A stretch of 6,220 bases of DNA from contig JAVEEO010000185.1 in the NCBI GenBank assembly GCA_030840415.1, forward strand, positions 1 through 6,220, read 5' to 3'. Below, one piece after another: positions 1-5,796 of the stretch. This stretch comes from Pseudonocardiales bacterium (GTDB lineage Bacteria > Actinomycetota > Actinomycetes > Mycobacteriales > Jatrophihabitantaceae). The notes beneath the pieces were generated by a model. It had not been told where the DNA came from, did not search any database, and saw only the letters and a program-made list of their open reading frames with translations. The translations under genes were made by a program, and so were the position numbers. Within the stretch, counting starts at the first letter, position 1. Each line of letters begins with the position of its first letter.

Positions 1-755
<755 letters not shown>

Positions 756-808
756 GCGCTGGTCTGGATTCCCTGGTCACGGCGCGGCCGCGGGCGTTTC
801 ACCCCCAC

Positions 809-832
809 AACACCGAGCAGACCGTCGGTGTT
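809..832. terminator. Perfect 8-bp hairpin between convergent genes, candidate bidirectional terminator
   Basis: AACACCGA (809-816) and TCGGTGTT (825-832) are exact reverse complements around an 8-base loop. The hairpin lies 54 bases after the citrate synthase stop and 67 bases beyond the stop of the convergent LuxR gene, so it could serve both. It is followed by a short T-rich stretch on the + strand but no long U-tract; tail-poor terminators are common in actinobacteria. Function is inferred from position and structure only. Confidence 0.5.
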
Positions 833-898
833 TGGTCAATTCCGGGCCGGGGCAAGTCGGCGATGCATCTCGGTGCGACGGTTCCGGGAGGTGGTCAT

Positions 899-1648
899 CT
901 ATCCCATGCGGTGCCGAAAGGCCGTGGTCACCGCAGCCGTTCGGTTGTCCACGTGAAGCCGCTGGTAGATGTTTTCCAGATGTTGCCGAACGGTGCCGTC
1001 AGCAATGGTGAGGCGGTGAGCTATCTGCAGATTGGTATGCCCTGCGGCGACCAGTTCAAGCAGTTGCAGCTGCCGCGGGGTCAACTGCGACGCGGCGCTG
1101 TCGCGTCGTAGCACTTCCTCGTGCAAGAGGACGAGATGCGGGCGGAGCAGTTGAAGCAGTGCGACGTCACGTTCGGAAAAGTCCGACCCGGACGTCCGCC
1201 ACAGCATGAGGCGGTAGTCGAGCGTGCCGCGAGGAGGCAACGGGATCGTCAGGAGATGACGCATGCCGACCATTCGGTGGAAGGCGGCGGCCGGGCTCGC
1301 CGCGAATTCCGCCGCTGACTGCATGTCCCGGGTCCGGCGGACGGTGACGTAGTCGCCGGTCAAGGGTGGATTCCACGGGACGGACGGCCACATCTCACCC
1401 CAGTAAAAATCGTCCATCCCATCGTCGGGGTCGTCCGCGTAGGTGTCGTCGAGTTCCTGAGCGCAGATGTCCACGCGGCGGGCGGGCTCCTGAACCGCGT
1501 AGGTCACGGCGTCGCACGGCACCAGGTCAGCGAGGGCCTGCAGGGCCGAATACGGAAGCGGATCACGTCGGCCTTGCAGATGGGCCGGGTCGGCTACCTC
1601 GGCCAGCCTTTTCAGATCGCGGGTGGTGATGGTCAGTCGGGTCGTCAT
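899..1648 (-). CDS. LuxR-family transcriptional regulator with C-terminal helix-turn-helix
   Basis: A 249-residue predicted cytoplasmic DNA-binding regulator. Residues 189-245 form a complete LuxR/GerE helix-turn-helix: LTPRQLQLLELVAAGHTN, then QIAHRLTIADGTV and the recognition helix around VRQHLENIYQRL (220-231), ending in DNRTAAV. Residues 1-150 resemble the poorly conserved sensory half of GAF-like LuxR regulators, and FSERDVALLQLLRPHL (157-172) is the typical linker helix before the DNA-binding domain. I see no phospho-receiver domain or ATPase, so the signal is unknown. The ATG at 1646-1648 is supported by a GGAGG (complement 1657-1661) 8 bases upstream. A TTGACA (complement 1707-1712) could be a -35 element, but no good -10 sits at standard distance. 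It is divergent from the small exported protein at 1813, a possible target, and convergent with citrate synthase. It stops at TAG (899-901), directly followed by ATG. Its codon use looks less GC-biased than that of the genes after 2557. Confidence 0.85.
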   Translation of the reverse strand: MTTRLTITTRDLKRLAEVADPAHLQGRRDPLPYSALQALADLVPCDAVTYAVQEPARRVDICAQELDDTYADDPDDGMDDFYWGEMWPSVPWNPPLTGDYVTVRRTRDMQSAAEFAASPAAAFHRMVGMRHLLTIPLPPRGTLDYRLMLWRTSGSDFSERDVALLQLLRPHLVLLHEEVLRRDSAASQLTPRQLQLLELVAAGHTNLQIAHRLTIADGTVRQHLENIYQRLHVDNRTAAVTTAFRHRMG

Positions 1649-1656
1649 GAGGCTCG

Positions 1657-1661
1657 CCTCC
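1657..1661 (-). promoter_or_regulatory. Ribosome binding site of the LuxR gene
   Basis: GGAGG on the - strand ends 8 bases before the ATG at 1646-1648. This strong site fixes the start codon of the LuxR regulator. Confidence 0.75.
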
Positions 1662-1812
1662 GTACTGATATCTCCAGCGTAGAGGCCAGCGGCGACATCT
1701 GAGCACTGTCAATACGCAGTTCGTCATATCGATCGTAGGCACGACCGCGGAGCACGCTGGCCGCGCAGGCGTGCGCACCCCAAGCATCGCGCCCAGCAGG
1801 GAAGGCACCGTC

Positions 1813-2349
1813 ATGACCACACTTCGCCGCACTCTCACCGTTCTGGCCGGCAGCGTCACCTGCCTGTGCACGGCCACGATGCCGGCCTCCGCCGCGTTCG
1901 TGCAGGTGCCGCCAGCGGAGCCGACCTACCTCCCTCCGTCTGCTCAGGCACCGACGGGCGGTTCCCCGTGGTGGGTATTCGTCCTCGTCGCTGTCGGCGC
2001 TGCCGCGCTGACCCTCGTCGCCATGGCCAGCACGAGACTGCGGCACCCCGGCTCCCGGCCGGCACTCCTCCTGACCCGAGGGGGCACCGGGCTTCGCGAG
2101 TCCGCCCTCGGTGGGTCAGTTTCAGATCGACCGCGCTCGCCGACCTCACGAGAGCGTGGTGCCCTCGGCGCCCGTGGCGGCCCGCACCCGCAACGTGACG
2201 TGCAGTTTGCGCAGGATGTGGGGGACGTGGACGCTGGCGGTCCTGGTGCTGATGAACAGGCTGGCACCGATCTGGTGTGGTTGGTCTTGCCAGCTGCGAG
2301 CAGCCATAGCACCGCGAGTTCCCGGCGGTCAGTCCGAACGGGTGGCTGA
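1813..2349 (+). CDS. Small exported single-span membrane protein with a doubtful run-on C-terminus
   Basis: I do not recognise a named family. The ATG at 1813 has a good ribosome binding site, AGGGAAGG at 1798-1805, 7 bases upstream; the frame is open further up but without such support. Residues 1-28 look like a Sec signal peptide: basic MTTLRR, a hydrophobic core, and an ASA-A cleavage site near 27/28. A Pro-rich extracytoplasmic linker follows (30-52), then one hydrophobic span from WWVFVLVAVGAAALTL (53-68) to about residue 72, and a basic stop-transfer stretch with Arg 75, Arg 77 and Arg 82. This fits small actinobacterial membrane proteins of about 80-90 residues. From about residue 83 the frame reads low-complexity Arg/Gly/Ser/Pro sequence, and 2146-2349 lies antisense to a decayed LuxR domain, so this tail is probably not an ancestral protein. 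A one-base shift would end translation at TGA 2072-2074. The gene is divergent from the LuxR regulator at 1648. The N-terminal 80 residues are credible; the annotated end is not. Confidence 0.55.
   Translation: MTTLRRTLTVLAGSVTCLCTATMPASAAFVQVPPAEPTYLPPSAQAPTGGSPWWVFVLVAVGAAALTLVAMASTRLRHPGSRPALLLTRGGTGLRESALGGSVSDRPRSPTSRERGALGARGGPHPQRDVQFAQDVGDVDAGGPGADEQAGTDLVWLVLPAASSHSTASSRRSVRTGG
2146..2340 (-). pseudogene. Remnant of a LuxR-family DNA-binding domain, split by a frameshift
   Basis: On the - strand, one frame (2336 down to 2277) reads RTDRRELAVLWLLAAGKTNH. The rest of the same domain continues in another frame (2274 down to 2149) as QIGASLFISTRTASVHV, then PHILRKLHV, then RVRAA, ending at TGA 2146-2148. 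Joined, these give a near-perfect C-terminal LuxR/GerE helix-turn-helix of the type found in large LuxR regulators. Two extra bases (2275-2276, an AC repeated in CACACC on the - strand), or the loss of one, separate the halves. Upstream on the - strand no sensory or ATPase domain follows and mscR soon begins, so this is a 5'-truncated, frameshifted relic. It differs clearly from the intact LuxR gene at 899-1648, so it is not a tandem copy of that gene. The domain assignment is firm from motif content; inactivity follows from the frameshift and missing N-terminus. Confidence 0.65.
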
Positions 2350-2451
2350 ACTTGCCGGTGGGTGCTCGGCAGGCCGCCGGCGGCGAGCAGTGCAGTAGAG
2401 CTCCCGAAGAGCGGTCGGTCGGCCGGTGTTGATGGTGGCCTGCGTCGCGCA

Positions 2452-2514
2452 GACGCGCTCACCGAGCTCGGTGAGCGCGTAATAACGGGTGCGCTCGTCG
2501 TCCAGAGCGTCAAG
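2452..2514 (-). pseudogene. Possible fragment of a winged-helix (MarR/PadR-like) regulator
   Basis: The - strand at 2502-2452 reads DDERTRYYALTELGERV, which resembles the wing strands and following helix of MarR/PadR/ArsR-type regulators (pattern R-x-Y-x-L-T-x-x-G). The frame remains open on both sides but I find no recognisable recognition helix, start codon or ribosome site. Residues from ALTELGER onward are dictated by the 28-bp palindrome at 2453-2480, so part of the match could be accidental; DDERTRYY lies outside it and still fits. It may be a relic of an old regulator of mscR. Confidence 0.25.
2453..2480. promoter_or_regulatory. Perfect 28-bp palindrome upstream of mscR, candidate operator or RNA hairpin
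   Basis: ACGCGCTCACCGAG (2453-2466) is followed directly by its exact reverse complement (2467-2480), with no central spacer. It ends 76 bases before the mscR start codon. Alternative shorter hairpins share its arms: GCGTC (2442-2446) with GACGC (2452-2456), and GAGCGC (2473-2478) with GCGCTC (2491-2496). It could be a dimeric-repressor operator, a terminator shielding mscR, or a leader with competing hairpins. There is no U-tract after it on either strand. Function is unknown. Confidence 0.5.
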
Positions 2515-2544
2515 CCCTGGATGCGTTTGGTCGGAGGCGTCCGG

Positions 2545-2550
2545 TAAACA
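2545..2550 (+). promoter_or_regulatory. Possible -10 element giving a leaderless mscR transcript
   Basis: TAAACA lies exactly 6 bases before the mscR ATG, the spacing expected when transcription begins at the start codon. The match to TANNNT lacks the final T and no clear -35 is seen. The nearest Shine-Dalgarno-like GGAGG (2533-2537) is 19 bases from the ATG, too far to serve. Confidence 0.3.
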
Positions 2551-2556
2551 GTAGCC

Positions 2557-3642
2557 ATGAGCCAACAAGTCCGCGCCGTCATCGCCCGCAGCAAGGACCA
2601 GCCGGTCGAGCTGGTCACGGTCAACGTCCCTGACCCGGGTCCGGGCGAGGCCGTGGTCAAGATCGGTGCCTGCGGGGTCTGCCACACCGACCTGCACTAT
2701 CGCAACGGCGGCATCAGCTCCGACTTCCCGTTCCTGCTGGGTCACGAGGCTGCCGGCGTGATCGAGAGCGTCGGCGCCGGGGTGACCGAGGTGGCACCCG
2801 GCGATTTCGTGATCCTGAACTGGCGAGCGGTCTGCGGCCAGTGCCGGGCGTGCCTGCGCGGCCGGCCGCAGTACTGCTTCAACACCCACAACGCCAAGCA
2901 GAAGATGACGCTGGAGGACGGCACCGAGCTGTCCCCGGCGCTGGGCATCGGCGCGTTCGCCGACAAGACGCTGGTCGCGGCCGGTCAGTGCACCAAGGTC
3001 AATCCCGAGGCTTCGGCGACGGTGGCCGGCCTGCTCGGTTGCGGCGTGATGGCCGGACTGGGCGCGGCCATCAACACCGGCGGGGTCGGCCGGGGCGACT
3101 CCCTTGCCGTGATCGGCTGCGGCGGCGTCGGAATGGCGGCGGTCGCCGGTGGCCGGCTGGCCGGGGCAACGCGGATCATCGCCGTCGACATCGACGAGCG
3201 CAAGCTGGCGGCCGCCAGCGAGTTCGGTGCCACCGCGGTGGTGAACTCGCGGACCACTGATCCGGTGGAGGCGATCCGCGAGGCGACCGGCGGCTTCGGC
3301 GCCGACGTGGTGGTGGACGCGGTGGGCACCGCCGAGACCTACAAGCAGGCCTTCCTGGCCCGCGATCTGGCCGGCACCGTGGTGCTGGTGGGTGTGCCCG
3401 CGCCCGAGACCAGGGTCGAGCTGGGCCTGGCCAACGTCTTCGGCCGCGGCGGCGCGCTGAAGTCGTCGTGGTACGGCGACTGCCTGCCGTCCCGGGACTT
3501 CCCGATGCTGATCGACCTGTATCTGCAGGGGCGATTGCCGCTGGACAAGTTCGTCACCGAGACGATCGGCATCGGCGACGTCGAGGCCGCGTTCGCCAAG
3601 ATGCGCAACGGCGACGTGCTGCGCTCGGTGGTCGTCTTCTGA
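2557..3642 (+). CDS. mscR: S-(hydroxymethyl)mycothiol dehydrogenase / S-nitrosomycothiol reductase
   Basis: A 361-residue zinc-dependent, NAD-linked medium-chain alcohol dehydrogenase. It oxidises the formaldehyde-mycothiol adduct S-hydroxymethylmycothiol to S-formylmycothiol, and the family also reduces S-nitrosomycothiol. From the N-terminus it shows catalytic zinc ligands Cys42 (CGVCHTD), His63-Glu64 (GHEAAG) and Cys162 (LLGCGVMAG). A structural-zinc lobe has Cys93, 96, 99 and 107 ([15 protein letters not shown]). The Rossmann motif GCGGVG (187-192) is followed by Asp211 in IIAVDID, which favours NAD over [33 protein letters not shown] and [10 protein letters not shown] are hallmarks of the mycothiol subfamily, and the length equals that recalled for the mycobacterial enzyme. 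An in-frame TAA at 2545-2547 limits upstream extension, and [11 protein letters not shown] matches the family N-terminus, so ATG 2557 is secure. It lies 28 bases upstream of the metallo-hydrolase gene, the order known from mycobacteria. The palindrome at 2453-2480 may control it. Confidence 0.95.
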   Translation: MSQQVRAVIARSKDQPVELVTVNVPDPGPGEAVVKIGACGVCHTDLHYRNGGISSDFPFLLGHEAAGVIESVGAGVTEVAPGDFVILNWRAVCGQCRACLRGRPQYCFNTHNAKQKMTLEDGTELSPALGIGAFADKTLVAAGQCTKVNPEASATVAGLLGCGVMAGLGAAINTGGVGRGDSLAVIGCGGVGMAAVAGGRLAGATRIIAVDIDERKLAAASEFGATAVVNSRTTDPVEAIREATGGFGADVVVDAVGTAETYKQAFLARDLAGTVVLVGVPAPETRVELGLANVFGRGGALKSSWYGDCLPSRDFPMLIDLYLQGRLPLDKFVTETIGIGDVEAAFAKMRNGDVLRSVVVF

Positions 3643-3674
3643 TGAGCGCTCGCACGAAGAGGCAGGCGTCGTGA
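3642..3674 (+). other. 10-codon mini-ORF linking mscR and the hydrolase gene
   Basis: ATG 3642-3644 overlaps the mscR stop (TGATG, 3640-3644). The frame encodes [10 protein letters not shown] and stops at TGA 3672-3674, overlapping the GTG start of the hydrolase (GTGA, 3671-3674). The hydrolase also begins MSAR. It could pass ribosomes from one gene to the next, or be a leftover duplicated start. No peptide function is claimed. Confidence 0.25.
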
Positions 3675-4297
3675 GCGCCCGGATCCAGCACGCCACCACG
3701 TCGGGGACGTTCAACCTCGACGGCGGCAGCTGGGAGGTGGAGAACAACGTCTGGCTGGTGGGCGACGACACCGAATGCATCGTGATCGACGCGCCGCACC
3801 GGGTCGAGCCGATCCTGGAGCTGATCGGCGGCCGACGGCTGACGGCGGTCCTGTGCACCCACGCCCACGACGATCATGTGACCGCTGCCCGGCGGCTGAG
3901 CGAGGCCACCGGAGCGCCGGTTCGGCTGCACCCGGCCGACGAGGTGCTGTGGCGCCAGACCCACCCCGACTTCGACTTCGTGCCGCTGGCCGACGGCGAG
4001 CTGATCGCGGTGGCCGGCACCTCGCTGCAGACCCGGCACACCCCCGGGCACTCCCCCGGCGGCGTCTGCTTCTACGGCGCGGAACTCGGCGCGGTGTTCA
4101 GCGGTGACACCCTGTTCCAGGGCGGGCCGGGAGCGACCGGACGCTCGTTCTCCAATTTCGCCACCCTGCTCGACACCATCCGCTACCAGTTGTTCACGCT
4201 GCCGCCCGAGACCGTGGTGCACACCGGCCACGGCGACTCGACCTCGATCGGTGAGGAGCTGCCGCACCTGGACGAGTGGATCGCCCGCGGCCACTGA
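3671..4297 (+). CDS. Metallo-beta-lactamase-fold hydrolase, candidate S-formylmycothiol hydrolase
   Basis: A 208-residue cytoplasmic glyoxalase-II-like metallo-hydrolase. The full set of metal ligands is present: H64-x-H66-x-D68-H69 in THAHDDHV, His127 in TPGHSPGG, Asp146 in FSGDTLF, and His187 in HTGHGDST. Asp40 in VIDAPH closes an early strand. The GTG start at 3671 has AGAGG (3658-3662) 8 bases upstream. The gene follows mscR by 28 bases on the same strand and matches the Rv2259-Rv2260 arrangement of Mycobacterium tuberculosis, so co-transcription is very likely. MscR makes a thioester (S-formylmycothiol), and this fold commonly hydrolyses glutathione thioesters. The natural inference is that it releases formate and regenerates mycothiol, though it could act on other mycothiol thioesters such as lactoyl-mycothiol. 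Fold and metal site are certain; the substrate is an inference from context. Confidence 0.9.
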   Translation: MSARIQHATTSGTFNLDGGSWEVENNVWLVGDDTECIVIDAPHRVEPILELIGGRRLTAVLCTHAHDDHVTAARRLSEATGAPVRLHPADEVLWRQTHPDFDFVPLADGELIAVAGTSLQTRHTPGHSPGGVCFYGAELGAVFSGDTLFQGGPGATGRSFSNFATLLDTIRYQLFTLPPETVVHTGHGDSTSIGEELPHLDEWIARGH

Positions 4298-4300
4298 GCG

Positions 4301-4322
4301 CTCGGACGCCCGGTCGACCGAG
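4301..4322 (+). terminator. Hairpin after the mscR operon, candidate terminator
   Basis: CTCGG (4301-4305) pairs with CCGAG (4318-4322). After an A/A mismatch, CG (4307-4308) pairs with CG (4315-4316) around a 6-base loop. It begins 4 bases after the hydrolase stop and precedes a gene that appears to have its own promoter. There is no U-tract. Confidence 0.35.
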
Positions 4323-4377
4323 GGTGCCGCCGGCTGGGCCGTTCCGGGCGCCGGGTGAGGTGAGCCCGGTTTCCGGT

Positions 4378-4383
4378 TAGCCT
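4378..4383 (+). promoter_or_regulatory. Possible -10 element giving a leaderless DUF4395 transcript
   Basis: TAGCCT matches the actinobacterial TANNNT consensus and lies exactly 6 bases before ATG 4390, where no Shine-Dalgarno sequence is visible. A small inverted repeat, CCGGG (4351-4355) with CCCGG (4365-4369), sits just upstream and could be an operator. No -35 is convincing. Confidence 0.35.
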
Positions 4384-4389
4384 TGGCCG

Positions 4390-4881
4390 ATGACCGACCT
4401 GCTCAGCTTTCCCAACCCGGTGAACGAGAAGGCCGCCCGGGTGGTGGCCGCCGGAGTGGTGCTGCTGAGCCTGGCGGCGCTGCTGCCGGGCCTGACCTGG
4501 CTGGCCGCCCCGATCGCGGCCGGTTTCCTGCTCCGGGTCGCCTCCGGTCCCCGATTCAGCCCGCTCGGCCTGCTGGCCACCCGGCTGATCGCACCCCGGC
4601 TCGGGCCGGCCAGGCTGGTTCCAGGCCCACCCAAGCGGTTTGCCCAGGCCATCGGTGCCACCCTGAGCACCGCCGCCGCGCTGGCCTACCTCGGCTTTGG
4701 CGCGGCGGGTCCGGCCCGGCTGTTGCTGGCGCTGATCGTGATCGCCGCGTCGCTGGAGTCGGTCTTCGCCCTGTGCCTGGGCTGCATGCTGTTCGGGCAG
4801 CTGATGCGGGCCGGCATCATTCCCGCCGACGTCTGCCTGGCCTGCAATGACGTCGGCCTGCGCTACCGCCAGAATGGGTAG
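4390..4881 (+). CDS. DUF4395 family membrane protein with two CxxC pairs
   Basis: A 163-residue integral membrane protein of unknown function. Recognisable DUF4395 features are NPVNEKAARV at 9-18, GPRFSPLGLLATRLIAPRLG at 53-72, PGPPKRFAQAIGA near 78-90, and the closing ESVFALCLGCMLFG. Hydrophobic segments at about 16-33, 35-50, 91-105 and 108-136 suggest four spans. Cys129-x-x-Cys132 lies in the last span and Cys149-x-x-Cys152 just after it; paired cysteines suggest thiol redox chemistry or metal binding, but this is inference. The ATG at 4390 has no ribosome site and may be leaderless. The gene follows the mscR operon after 92 bases on the same strand. Its TAG stop (4879-4881) is followed with no gap and in the same frame by the CPBP gene, so the two are probably translated together. 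Confidence 0.8.
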   Translation: MTDLLSFPNPVNEKAARVVAAGVVLLSLAALLPGLTWLAAPIAAGFLLRVASGPRFSPLGLLATRLIAPRLGPARLVPGPPKRFAQAIGATLSTAAALAYLGFGAAGPARLLLALIVIAASLESVFALCLGCMLFGQLMRAGIIPADVCLACNDVGLRYRQNG

Positions 4882-5721
4882 GTGACCTCCGCCTCGCCGG
4901 TGCCGGAAAGCGGCCTGCACGCCGATCCGGCACCGAGTGCTGACCCAGCACCCGGCACCACTGCCGCTGCCGCGCTCGCTCGGCGTCCGGACCGGCTCGG
5001 CCTGGAGGTGCTGCTGGTCCTCGGGGTGTCGCTGGGCATCTCGGCGATCAGCTCCTGGATCAACTTCCTCGACATCCAGACCCGGGGCGGTTTCCGCAAC
5101 GCCACCGCCACCCTCAACCCGTCCGAGAGCCCGCGCGCCTGGGTGGACCTGTCCTACCAGCTGCTGGGCATCCTCAATGGCCTGGTGCCGGCGCTGCTGG
5201 CCCTGCTGCTGCTGAGCCGGGTACCGGCGCTGCCCGGCTTCGGGATCGGCCTGGACCGGCTGCGGCTCCGGCGTGAAACCCTGCAGGGGCTGGGCATTGC
5301 CGCCCTGATCGGACTGCCCGGCCTGGGTCTGGTGATCCTGGCGCGCCACCTGGGCATCAACGCCCAACTGGAGGCCTCCGGGATCGCCGACGTCTGGTAC
5401 CGCTACCCGGTGCTGGTCGGAGAGGGCATCCAGAACGGGGTGCTGGAAGAGATCGTGATGATCGGCTACCTGCTCACCCGGCTGCGGGCCAGGAACTGGC
5501 CGGCCTGGCAGGCAATCCTGGTCAGCGCGGTGATCCGGGGCAGTTACCACACCTACCAGGGCATCGGCGGCTTCGTCGGCAACCTGGTCATGGGGGCGCT
5601 GTTCGGCTGGTGGTTCACCCGCACCAGGCGGGTGCTGCCGCTGGTCATCGCCCACAGCGTGATCGACATCGTCAGCTTCGTCGGCTACGCGGCACTGCAC
5701 GGCCGGGTCGGCTGGATCTGA
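4882..5721 (+). CDS. CPBP-family intramembrane protein (putative glutamic protease)
   Basis: A 279-residue multi-span membrane protein of the CPBP/Abi family, whose studied members include CAAX-processing proteases. Residues 1-38 are Ala/Pro-rich and hydrophilic. Hydrophobic segments follow at about 41-60, 93-112, 136-154, 178-198, 209-218, 227-245 and 252-272. The three family motifs are present: Glu189-Glu190 in VLEEIVMIGYLLTRL, RGSYHTYQG with His223, and IAHSVIDIVSF with His258 and Asp262. Motif 1 reads EEIVMIG rather than the textbook EExxxR, a variant I associate with actinobacterial members. The GTG at 4882 directly abuts the DUF4395 stop in the same frame. There is no good ribosome site, so it depends on coupling with DUF4395, or an internal start such as GTG 4900 is used. 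The exact start is uncertain but the family call is firm; the substrate is unknown. Confidence 0.8.
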   Translation: MTSASPVPESGLHADPAPSADPAPGTTAAAALARRPDRLGLEVLLVLGVSLGISAISSWINFLDIQTRGGFRNATATLNPSESPRAWVDLSYQLLGILNGLVPALLALLLLSRVPALPGFGIGLDRLRLRRETLQGLGIAALIGLPGLGLVILARHLGINAQLEASGIADVWYRYPVLVGEGIQNGVLEEIVMIGYLLTRLRARNWPAWQAILVSAVIRGSYHTYQGIGGFVGNLVMGALFGWWFTRTRRVLPLVIAHSVIDIVSFVGYAALHGRVGWI

Positions 5722-5754
5722 CCCGCCGCCGGCCCGGTACGGCGCGCCCGGGTC
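5720..5754 (+). terminator. Imperfect hairpin after the CPBP gene, candidate terminator
   Basis: GACCCG (5720-5725) pairs with CGGGTC (5749-5754), and inside it CGCC (5727-5730) pairs with GGCG (5741-5744) around a 10-base loop. It overlaps the CPBP stop codon by two bases. There is no U-tract, so support is limited to structure and position. Confidence 0.3.
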
Positions 5755-5796
5755 GATCGTACGACGGCGCCCGCCGGGCTGTGTCAAGGTCGCAGC

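Noticed and set aside
837..898. 20-codon ORF directly after the LuxR stop on the - strand
   Set aside because: It has no independent ribosome site and no homology I recognise. It is mentioned only as part of the TAG pattern, not as a gene.
1707..1712. TTGACA on the - strand as the LuxR gene's -35 box
   Set aside because: No acceptable -10 hexamer occurs at 16-19 bases; the nearest TANNNT is about 25 bases away. Not listed as a promoter.
2373..2384. 12-bp GCCGCCGGCGGC palindrome flanked by TGCTCG/CGAGCA
   Set aside because: GC-only palindromes of this length arise easily in this composition, and the extended stem needs a bulge. There is no tail or context to call it a terminator.
2329..3858. 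509-codon open frame on the - strand across mscR
   Set aside because: It is antisense to mscR with no recognisable domain over most of its length. Only its last part (2452-2514) may encode a regulator fragment, reported separately.
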